In this document: one piece after another, positions 1-6,140 of the stretch | Position numbering within the stretch: the stretch's first letter is position 1 | How the letters are laid out: each line of letters begins with the position of its first letter | DNA from: an uncultured Saprospiraceae bacterium | Lineage (GTDB): Bacteria; Bacteroidota; Bacteroidia; Chitinophagales; Saprospiraceae | Assembly (NCBI GenBank): GCA_937864255.1 | Contig: CALMIT010000773.1 | Coordinates: 1 to 7,312, forward strand | Length of the DNA stretch: 7,312 nucleotides | Direction: 5' to 3' | Translations under genes and position numbers: made by a program | Notes under the pieces: model-generated | The model's database searches: none | Seen by the model: the letters and a program-made list of their open reading frames with translations, nothing else | What the model was told of the DNA's origin: nothing

Positions 1-95
1 ACCAGTACCCCCGCCTCTTATTTGGCGTCAAAAAAGTCCTCGTCCTCCGCCCGCCGGTTGATTATCTCTATTGTTTTTTTTGCTTTTTCCGCCAT
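1..95 (-). pseudogene. smpB: 5' end of an smpB-like gene (tmRNA-binding protein) with an in-frame stop; runs off the window
   Basis: Reading leftward from an ATG at 93-95, the frame begins MAEKAKKTIEIINRRA, then EDEDFFDAK, a TAA stop (18-20), and continues in the same frame as EAGVL to the window edge. SmpB proteins start with a short basic tail, then N(R/K)(R/K)A, an H-(D/E)-Y-F-like block, and an aromatic residue followed by EAG. The spacing here matches SmpB residue for residue, with the stop sitting where the aromatic residue (usually Tyr or Phe) belongs. The His and Tyr of the HEY block are both Asp here. SmpB binds tmRNA and brings it to stalled ribosomes. The frame as read would give only a 25-residue peptide. 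The gene may be a decayed copy, a nonsense mutant, or the product of base-call errors. It lies 56 bp downstream of the ybjQ-type gene on the same strand. The family assignment is fairly likely; the pseudogene status is less sure. Confidence 0.5.
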
Positions 96-151
96 CTCTG
101 TTTTTAAAAATTTACCTGATCAACAATGCAAAATCCGGAAAGTGCGATCGC

Positions 152-466
152 TCATTTCAATTTTACGGCGGTGCCGTAAGCCAAAATTTCGGAGCAGCCC
201 TGCATCACCATCGAAGTCGTGAACCGCACGTTGATGACGGCGTCGGCGCCCAGTTGTTCCGCATCGGCTATCATGCGCGCGATGGCTTGCTCGCGGGCGT
301 CGGCCATCAGCTCGGTATATTCGCTGATTTCGCCGCCGACCAGGTTTTTCAATCCTGCAAAAATGTCGCGCCCGATATTGCGCGCCCGCACGGTGCTGCC
401 GCGCGCTATTTCGATGACTTCGGCGATTTCTTTTCCGGGGATGAAGTCGGTCGTGCTGATGATCAT
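152..466 (-). CDS. ybjQ: YbjQ-family protein (UPF0145, putative heavy-metal-binding domain)
   Basis: This is a 104-residue protein, close to the usual family length of about 105. It starts MIISTTDFIPGKEI and contains the family's recognisable stretches: RARNIGRDIFAGLKNLVGG in the first half, an acidic/basic helix with AREQAIARMI, LGADAVINVRF near residues 75-85, and a GTAVKLK end. The family forms small alpha/beta oligomers that have been solved structurally; its physiological role is poorly known, and 'heavy-metal binding' is a name more than a proven function. The ATG at 464-466 is chosen because homology begins there. The frame stays open upstream to 709, but that extension is hydrophobic and AT-rich and looks like non-coding DNA. 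No Shine-Dalgarno is seen. It is probably co-oriented, perhaps co-transcribed, with the smpB-like gene downstream. Its upstream side faces the accessory cassette, from which it diverges. Confidence 0.9.
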   Translation of the reverse strand: MIISTTDFIPGKEIAEVIEIARGSTVRARNIGRDIFAGLKNLVGGEISEYTELMADAREQAIARMIADAEQLGADAVINVRFTTSMVMQGCSEILAYGTAVKLK

Positions 467-676
467 GCTTACAAATTTTTTATAAATGAAGTGTAAAATA
501 AATAAATCAGGCGGATAAATTATCTTGATGGAGGAATTTGCTGATGTGATGATGGGTCGGGCGAGAAATGGTTTATAAGTTAAGAAGTGAGGTTGTAATA
601 ATCTCGGGACACCAGATTTTGTAGCCTGCATGATTAGTTTGATAAAATTAGTAGATTGTAAAAAAAGCTCCAATAG

Positions 677-697
677 AACTTTAAAGTAAAACTTTAA
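677..697 (+). repeat. Direct repeat AACTTTAA x2 with an embedded 10-bp palindrome (possible operator)
   Basis: AACTTTAA occurs at 677-684 and again at 690-697, 13 bp apart. The first copy lies within the perfect palindrome ACTTTAAAGT (678-687), and the second copy runs into the candidate -7 box. Such an arrangement can be a regulator-binding site, but in AT-rich DNA it can also arise by chance. None of the four downstream proteins has an obvious DNA-binding output domain that would read it. Confidence 0.25.
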
Positions 698-702
698 TTT
701 TG
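695..702 (+). promoter_or_regulatory. Candidate Bacteroidota -7 promoter box (TAATTTTG) for the four-gene cassette
   Basis: TAATTTTG fits the TAnnTTTG -7 consensus used by the primary sigma factor of Bacteroidota and ends 15 bases before the ATG at 718. That would give a very short leader. No good -33 TTG element is seen at the expected distance, so the assignment rests on one box in AT-rich DNA. The rest of the 251-bp gap between the divergent genes (467-717) holds no convincing gene, hairpin or RNA that I can see. The promoter for the minus-strand ybjQ-type gene could not be placed. Confidence 0.3.
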
Positions 703-717
703 TAAACATTTTATAAG

Positions 718-3033
718 ATGATAAAAGAAAAAAGAGAAGAAATTAGTGAGATTTCATTTACTGTTTCTGCCCGAACAGCACGGCTTATTGGGCAAGAGAA
801 TTTTGCAAATGCAGAAGGTGCCATTATAGAATTAGTCAAAAATAGTTATGATGCTGATGCTTCTATCTGCGTAGTTATAATTGATCCTGTAAATGATTGC
901 ATTAGGATACTTGACAACGGTGACGGAATGACCGAGTTAATAATTAGAAACCACTGGATGACCATTGGAACTGATGATAAAAAAATAAATTTCAAAACTA
1001 AATCAAGAATAAAAACTGGAGCAAAAGGAATAGGAAGATTTGCACTTGACAGATTAGGCAAATCAAGTGAGATGGTTACAAAAACATTAGAAACGGAAAG
1101 CATTGTTTGGGATGTGGACTGGAGTCAGTTTGAAAAATCAGGAGCAACTATTTCCGACATTAAAGCAACCTTACAAGTTGGGAACAGTTCATTCATGGAT
1201 GAATTAATAAGTGTTCAAAATTTTTCAGGCACAAGAGATTCGTTTGTTGATTTATGGGCAGAAGCAAAAGGCACTCTAATTTCCATTAAAAATCTAAAAG
1301 ATGTTTGGGATGAACAAACTACTCAATCCTTGTTTTCAAACTTGGAAATTTTAATTCCTCCACTTGAAACTAGCATTTTTCAAATTTTTCTTTATAGTAC
1401 TTTAGAGCCTGCAAAATACGGTCAAGTACAGCCAACACTTTGCGAAGATTATGATTATAAATTGATGGCAACTATTAATGAAGATCATTCTGTTAGGATC
1501 AAAGTGTATAGAAACGAGCTAAATGTTGGAGACCTAAGGAGAATAGGTTTTTTTGAAAAATCAAAACTGAATGAACCTCAATATAAATTGGATGTATTTG
1601 AGAAAGGCGAGTTTGAGATTACAACTACTATTGAATCCTTAGTTCCGGGATTTAAAAAAGTTGATGCCAATAATAATCTGTCTAAGATTGGTCCTTTCAC
1701 ATTTTCCTTCTTCTATTTAAAACGGGGTGGAGGGCAAGAAAAGGAAGAAGACATGGGGAAATATCCCTACAAGGCTGTCAATTATAGCATTAGAACAAAT
1801 TGGCTAGACAAATTCGGGGGAATTAAAATTTTTAGAGACTACTTCAGAGTAAGACCCTACGGTGAAACTAAAAGCAGTTCTTTCGACTGGCTTGATTTAG
1901 GAAAACGTGCGCTAAGCAATCCAACTGTTACAAGGCCTGGTTACAAAGTAAGACCACAACAAACCTATGGTGTTGTGAACATTTCTAGAATTGACAATAT
2001 CAACTTTGAAGACAAGTCGAGCCGTGAAGGTTTACAAGAAAACGACACATTTATTCTCTTCAAAGAAATTCTTAAATCAATCATTGAAATTTTTGAAAAT
2101 GACAGAAACCAAATTATGATGTCATTAAAAAAAATCTATGATGAACGGACGAAAAAAGAGAGAGCAAAAAGTTTTGCAGACGAAAAAGCCAAAAGCAAAA
2201 CTTCTTCGGATGATGAAAAAAAGCTTTTGGAAGCAATTGATGCATACAAAGAAGATGTAAAAGATTTAGAAGAGGAACAAAAAATTCTCAGAGTGTTGGC
2301 AAGCGCAGGGCTCATTGTTACATCATTTGCACATGAGTTTAAAAATCATGCTGATAGCATACTGCCACGGACATTTGAGTTGGAAGAAGTGTTGAAGCAA
2401 GTAATTGATGAAACCAAATTGAACAAATTAGAGTCATTCTTCAACCCATATACAATGCTTAATGATATGCGAAATCAGGATTCACGGTTGAAGTCGTGGC
2501 TGGATTTTGCAATTCTATCTGTAAGAAAAGATAAACGCACAAGCAAGATTATTAATATGGTCAACTACATAGATAGTTTGGAGCGAATATGGACACCACT
2601 TCTTTCAAGAAGGAATATTACTTTGAAGATTCACAAAGGAGATTTTATTGATGTCAGATTCAAAGGATACGAAATAGACTTAGACGGAATTTTCAATAAT
2701 CTTATTGTGAATTCCGTCGATGCTTTCAAGAGAGAGGATTCAGGAACTGTAAGAGAAATAAAAATCAGTTTTTCGACCAACTTTAATGAAAAATCGGGTA
2801 TAAGCTCAATTTATGAAGATACTGGTCCGGGACTACTTGAAGAAATTCTTGAACCAAACGTAATCTTTCAACCATTTTTTACAACAAAAAGAGATGAGAA
2901 AACCGGTGAAAAAATCGGAACAGGTTTGGGAATGTGGATAATAAAATCAACTGTCGATGAATACAATGGAGATGTGGAAATAATCACAGCACGGCCCAAT
3001 TTTAAGATTAAAATAGCATTACCTCATTATTAA
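718..3033 (+). CDS. Double GHKL protein: MORC/MutL-like ATPase fused to a histidine-kinase core
   Basis: This 771-residue protein has two separate Bergerat-type ATP sites. The first has an N-box AIIELVKNSYDADA (residues 35-48), G1 DNGDGM (66-71) and G2 GAKGIGRFALDRLG (101-114), as in MORC, MutL and Hsp90 rather than in ordinary kinases. A middle region follows, including FRVRPYGE (376-383) and DKSSREGL (432-439), which fits the S5-like segment and prokaryotic MORC relatives. A charged, Lys/Glu-rich helical linker spans about 455-525. The second half resembles a histidine kinase: phosphoacceptor-type box FAHEFKNH (537-544, with His539-Glu540), N-box IFNNLIVNSVDAF (658-670), G1 EDTGPGL (700-706), F-box FQPFFTTK (717-724) and G2 GTGLGMW (734-740). 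There are no membrane segments, so it should be cytosolic. The likely role is ATP-dependent sensing or remodelling of DNA coupled to phosphorylation of the receiver encoded 9 nt downstream. No Shine-Dalgarno precedes the ATG, which is normal for Bacteroidota. The domain calls are firm; the role is inferred. Confidence 0.88.
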   Translation: MIKEKREEISEISFTVSARTARLIGQENFANAEGAIIELVKNSYDADASICVVIIDPVNDCIRILDNGDGMTELIIRNHWMTIGTDDKKINFKTKSRIKTGAKGIGRFALDRLGKSSEMVTKTLETESIVWDVDWSQFEKSGATISDIKATLQVGNSSFMDELISVQNFSGTRDSFVDLWAEAKGTLISIKNLKDVWDEQTTQSLFSNLEILIPPLETSIFQIFLYSTLEPAKYGQVQPTLCEDYDYKLMATINEDHSVRIKVYRNELNVGDLRRIGFFEKSKLNEPQYKLDVFEKGEFEITTTIESLVPGFKKVDANNNLSKIGPFTFSFFYLKRGGGQEKEEDMGKYPYKAVNYSIRTNWLDKFGGIKIFRDYFRVRPYGETKSSSFDWLDLGKRALSNPTVTRPGYKVRPQQTYGVVNISRIDNINFEDKSSREGLQENDTFILFKEILKSIIEIFENDRNQIMMSLKKIYDERTKKERAKSFADEKAKSKTSSDDEKKLLEAIDAYKEDVKDLEEEQKILRVLASAGLIVTSFAHEFKNHADSILPRTFELEEVLKQVIDETKLNKLESFFNPYTMLNDMRNQDSRLKSWLDFAILSVRKDKRTSKIINMVNYIDSLERIWTPLLSRRNITLKIHKGDFIDVRFKGYEIDLDGIFNNLIVNSVDAFKREDSGTVREIKISFSTNFNEKSGISSIYEDTGPGLLEEILEPNVIFQPFFTTKRDEKTGEKIGTGLGMWIIKSTVDEYNGDVEIITARPNFKIKIALPHY

Positions 3034-3042
3034 TAAAATCAC

Positions 3043-3702
3043 ATGCCAAAATTTAAAATCGCTTATGTTGATGAATCAAAGGAGGAAATTAGAAAGTTTC
3101 AACGCTTCGCTTACTCAACATTCGAAGTTGTTCCTGTTTATCCTAGGCCATCTATTGAGGAAACCTGTGCCGAAATATTAGAAAGTAATGTTGATGCTAT
3201 CGTTTCTGATTTCCAATTTCATGAAGAAGTGAGTGACATTAAATATGACGGAACCGATTTAATAACTCTCATTTTGTCAAAAAGGGATGGCTTTCCGGTT
3301 TTCATCCTTACTTCATTTGAAGATGACGCAATGCGAAAAGGAGATGATGTGAATATAATTTATGAGAAGGGAGAAAAGTATATAACTGATCAAGCGGGGA
3401 ACATTTCAAGAAATGAAAGTTTACTTGAAAGGATTAAACTTCAAATAGAGAAGTACCAACGGAAATTGGAGGTAAATGAAAATCGGATTTTGGAATTAAT
3501 TGCTGAAAGCAAAAAGCGAAATCTGAGTGCCTTGGAGTTGGATGAGCTAGCTGAGTTAGATTCCAAAGTTGAAAAAGCATTAGATAAGGAAAGCAGCATT
3601 CCTAATATTCTGCGAGAAAGCAAAGAGGCACTAGATCTTTCAGAATTACTTAAAAAAGTTGATGAATTAGGTAAAAAACTTAGTGAAAAGAATAAGATAT
3701 GA
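3043..3702 (+). CDS. Receiver-domain (response-regulator-like) protein with a coiled-coil-type tail and no output domain
   Basis: Residues 1-115 of this 219-residue protein form a CheY-like receiver. The acidic pair is Asp10-Glu11 (in IAYVDE), the phosphoacceptor is Asp56 (in DAIVSDFQF), the switch residue is Thr90 (in VFILTSF) and the conserved Lys is Lys109 (in IIYEKGE). All are in order and spacing for a phosphorylatable domain. From about 125 to the end the chain is rich in Glu, Lys and Leu with few helix breakers, which suggests long helices or a coiled coil. No helix-turn-helix or enzyme domain is visible. The kinase-like gene lies 9 nt upstream and the HNH nuclease gene starts inside this gene's stop (ATGA), so the natural partner for the phosphoryl group is His539 of the upstream protein. 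The natural target is the nuclease or methyltransferase. It could be an adaptor, an inhibitor or a phosphate sink; sequence alone does not decide. Confidence 0.82.
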   Translation: MPKFKIAYVDESKEEIRKFQRFAYSTFEVVPVYPRPSIEETCAEILESNVDAIVSDFQFHEEVSDIKYDGTDLITLILSKRDGFPVFILTSFEDDAMRKGDDVNIIYEKGEKYITDQAGNISRNESLLERIKLQIEKYQRKLEVNENRILELIAESKKRNLSALELDELAELDSKVEKALDKESSIPNILRESKEALDLSELLKKVDELGKKLSEKNKI

Positions 3703-4259
3703 GCCAGTTTAATTTTAGAAGCAAGCAACCTGCGCGAACATATTCAGGAAAAGAGTTGCAAGATTATAAAAGCTATAAGAACGCTTTAGAAGTAGATTTT
3801 AATCAGCGCTGCGGCTATAGTGACAGCCATCACGATTGGTTTGGGGGAAAGAGAAATTTTCAAATTGACCATTTCAAACCAAAATCAGTTCACCCAGAAC
3901 TTGAAACGAAATATTCCAATCTTGTTTATGCTTGTTCTTATGTAAATAGAGCCAAAAGTAATGACACTGGAAGTTACATTGATCCATGTGATGTAGATTT
4001 TAACTCCCATTTTTACAGAGATGAATTAGGGAATATCTATCCTGTTGAAAATTCAGAGCCTGCAAAATATATGTATCGCAAGTTGAAACTTTACTTGAAA
4101 CGTTACAGCATTATATGGATGCTTGAACAACTTGAAATTAAGAAAGAACATTTATGGAATTTGATTAAGCAACATGGCGACCAAGAGGCAAAAGATTTAT
4201 ACATATTGATTGACAGACAATACATGAATCATAAAAAACAATTGACAGCAGTTTTGTAG
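3699..4259 (+). CDS. HNH endonuclease of the Septu/retron-associated kind
   Basis: This 186-residue protein carries an HNH core: Cys38 (RCGYS), QIDHFKPKS (residues 55-63, with Asp57-His58), YSNLVYAC (72-79, with Asn74), then VNRAKSND (82-89, with Asn83 and Lys86) and a DPC at 95-97. The IDHFxPKS...PEL...YxNLVYAC layout is typical of HNH proteins found beside ATPases in Septu (PtuB) and retron defence operons, which cut DNA or RNA. The usual paired zinc cysteines are changed: the CxxC pairs read CGYS and CSYV, so each has lost its second cysteine. The catalytic His and Asn remain. The C-terminal third (about 122-186) is helical with no motif that I recognise. Its ATG overlaps the receiver gene's stop by 4 nt (ATGA), and its TAG overlaps the next gene's GTG, implying translational coupling on both sides. 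It is probably the toxic or restricting effector of the cassette. Confidence 0.85.
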   Translation: MSQFNFRSKQPARTYSGKELQDYKSYKNALEVDFNQRCGYSDSHHDWFGGKRNFQIDHFKPKSVHPELETKYSNLVYACSYVNRAKSNDTGSYIDPCDVDFNSHFYRDELGNIYPVENSEPAKYMYRKLKLYLKRYSIIWMLEQLEIKKEHLWNLIKQHGDQEAKDLYILIDRQYMNHKKQLTAVL

Positions 4260-6112
4260 TGAGAACAAATATTTTCAAATACTTAAAATCATTTCATTCA
4301 ACGCAACCCAATGATGTTGACAGGTTGATTATTTCTGCCTTTCTTCACAAGAATAAACTAACTATAGAAAAAAATGAATTCTTAAAATCGTTTGTAATTA
4401 CTGAGAATTATTCAGATGAGTACTACAGATTGAAAAAATTCATTTCTGTTTTGGACAAAGAAGTTCCAAAGTTTGATATTGAAGAATTAATAGAACTTTT
4501 TGAATTTGTTATTTCACCGGCTGACAGAATTGTCAACGGCGCAATTTATACTCCGGTAAAAATTCGTGAGTATATTATAAATCAATCGTTCCGTTCAAAA
4601 AAAAACTCACTTGTAAATTCTAAAATAGCTGACATTTCATGTGGTTGTGGTGGTTTCCTATTTAATGCGGCAAAGCAATTAAGGGAAAGAACAGGTAAAA
4701 CTTATTCAGAAATTTTTCAAAATCAAATTTTTGGATTGGATATACAGACTTATTCTATAACACGTGCCAAGCTTTTGCTTTCCATTTTAGCGATTTCCGA
4801 AGGTGAAGACAAAAAAGAGTTTCTGTTTAATTTATTTGTAGGTGATGCTTTAACTTTTGATTGGAGAAAGCAATTCAATAATTTTTCAGGTTTCGATATT
4901 TTATTAGGCAATCCTCCTTACGTGTGTTCAAGAAATATTTCAGAAGAAATAAAAGCTAATCTTGAAAAATGGGAGGTCTGTAAATCGGGACATCCCGATC
5001 TTTATATTCCTTTTTTTCAAATTGGAATCGAAACTCTTTCTTCAGACGGCGTTTTAGGTTTCATAACGATGAACAGCTTTTTTAAAAGTTTGAATGGACG
5101 GGCTTTGAGAGATTATTTTCAAAGACTTTCTCTGAATTTTAAAATCATAGATTTTGGTGCTGAACAAGTTTTTAAATCAAAGAACACATACACTTGTATT
5201 TGCTTAATTGAAAAAAGTAAAAAGGCTTTTATTAAATACTCAAAATGCGAAAGCAAAGAATTATTAACCCAGGTAAAATCTTTTAGTAAAATTTTATATG
5301 CCAGTTTAGATTCTAGGAAAGGTTGGAATTTACAAGATAATGAAGTGGTCTCGAGAATTGAATCCACTGGGGTTCCGTTTGGCGATCTTTATAAGACAAG
5401 ACATGGAATAGCAACACTTCGAAACGATATTTATATTTTCAATCCAGTTTGTGAAGACAAGGATTATTACTATTTACAAAATGGAAGCTTGTACCAAATT
5501 GAAAAGGAAATATGCAAAGACATTATAAATTCGAATAAACTTAGTAGACAGGTACACCTAAACGACTTAAAAGAAAAAATAATCTTCCCTTATGATAATA
5601 GCAAAAAACCAAAGCTTTTAGACGAAAAAATTCTAAAAAAAGATTTTCCGAAAGCCTACAATTATTTGAAGAACAAACGGAATTTTTTGGCTCTCCGAGA
5701 TAAGGGTAAAGGCGAATATGAAAACTGGTTTGCATTTGGAAGAACACAATCATTGGAGATGATCAAGAATAAACTTTTTTTTCCAAAAATGTCTAACCAA
5801 ACTCCTAATTGCATAATTAGCACTGATGAAGATTTGCTTTTTTATAATGGATTGGCAATAGTCGGTGGAACGGAAAAAAGCTTGGCAGTTATAAAGAAAA
5901 TAATGGAATCAAAAGTATTTTGGTATTATATACGAACAACAAGTAAGCCCTATGCATCGAATTATTATTCTTTAAATGGAAACTACATCAATAACTTTGG
6001 AATTTGCTTATTAAATGAAGATGAAACTAATTTCGTAATTAATGAGCAGAATAAAAACGAACTAGATATGTTTTTTGAGAAAAAATATGATATTCAAATC
6101 AAGTTCCTTTGA
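4259..6112 (+). CDS. N6-adenine DNA methyltransferase, TaqI/Eco57I-like, without a visible nuclease domain
   Basis: This 617-residue protein contains the gamma-class amino-methyltransferase motifs in order: motif X GAIYTP (94-99), motif I DISCGCGGFL (125-134, S-adenosylmethionine binding), motif II IFGLDIQ (157-163), motif III VGDALTF (194-200) and the catalytic NPPY (218-221). Motif I departs slightly from the usual DPxCGSG. Residues from about 375 on, including KTRHGIATLRND (379-390) and NYYSLNGNYINNFGICL near 568-584, fit a TaqI-C-like target-recognition domain. The first 90 residues are helical and show no PD-(D/E)XK pattern, so this is not an evident type IIG fused enzyme. It probably methylates adenine in a specific site and so marks self DNA. 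The start is GTG, sharing its G with the TAG stop of the HNH gene (TAGTG), which points to reinitiation coupling. The stop lies 28 bp from the convergent membrane-protein gene, with no hairpin terminator seen between them. Confidence 0.9.
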   Translation: MRTNIFKYLKSFHSTQPNDVDRLIISAFLHKNKLTIEKNEFLKSFVITENYSDEYYRLKKFISVLDKEVPKFDIEELIELFEFVISPADRIVNGAIYTPVKIREYIINQSFRSKKNSLVNSKIADISCGCGGFLFNAAKQLRERTGKTYSEIFQNQIFGLDIQTYSITRAKLLLSILAISEGEDKKEFLFNLFVGDALTFDWRKQFNNFSGFDILLGNPPYVCSRNISEEIKANLEKWEVCKSGHPDLYIPFFQIGIETLSSDGVLGFITMNSFFKSLNGRALRDYFQRLSLNFKIIDFGAEQVFKSKNTYTCICLIEKSKKAFIKYSKCESKELLTQVKSFSKILYASLDSRKGWNLQDNEVVSRIESTGVPFGDLYKTRHGIATLRNDIYIFNPVCEDKDYYYLQNGSLYQIEKEICKDIINSNKLSRQVHLNDLKEKIIFPYDNSKKPKLLDEKILKKDFPKAYNYLKNKRNFLALRDKGKGEYENWFAFGRTQSLEMIKNKLFFPKMSNQTPNCIISTDEDLLFYNGLAIVGGTEKSLAVIKKIMESKVFWYYIRTTSKPYASNYYSLNGNYINNFGICLLNEDETNFVINEQNKNELDMFFEKKYDIQIKFL

Positions 6113-6140
6113 AGACTTTTAATCTCACAACTGTATTCTT

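Noticed and set aside
144..151. GCGATCGC octamer, like the HIP1 repeat of cyanobacteria
   Set aside because: Only one copy was noticed, and the surrounding genes do not suggest a cyanobacterium.
71..496. Long plus-strand open frames opposite the ybjQ-type gene
   Set aside because: They lie antisense to a clear conserved protein, and their composition is what the complement of a G+C-rich gene gives.
528..578. 16-codon plus-strand frame (MEEFADVMMGRARNGL) in the intergenic gap
   Set aside because: It is too short, with no ribosome-binding signal and no family; chance explains it.
555..610. Imperfect inverted match (GTCGGGCGAGA against TCTCGGGAC)
   Set aside because: The arms need gaps to pair and the loop is long; no T-run follows, so neither a terminator nor an RNA structure is supported.
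467..709. Upstream extension of the ybjQ-type frame giving an 80-residue hydrophobic N-terminus
   Set aside because: YbjQ homology begins at the Met at 466 and the family is about 105 residues long. The extension is AT-rich DNA with no recognisable protein pattern and would overlap the cassette promoter.
4259..4540. N-terminal nuclease domain that would make the methyltransferase a type IIG restriction enzyme
   Set aside because: The stretch is short (about 90 residues before motif X), mostly helical, and shows no PD-(D/E)XK spacing.
6113..6140. Possible terminator or attachment site between the methyltransferase gene and the convergent membrane-protein gene
   Set aside because: The 28-bp gap has no stem-loop, and I found no convincing direct repeat of it near the left edge of the cassette.
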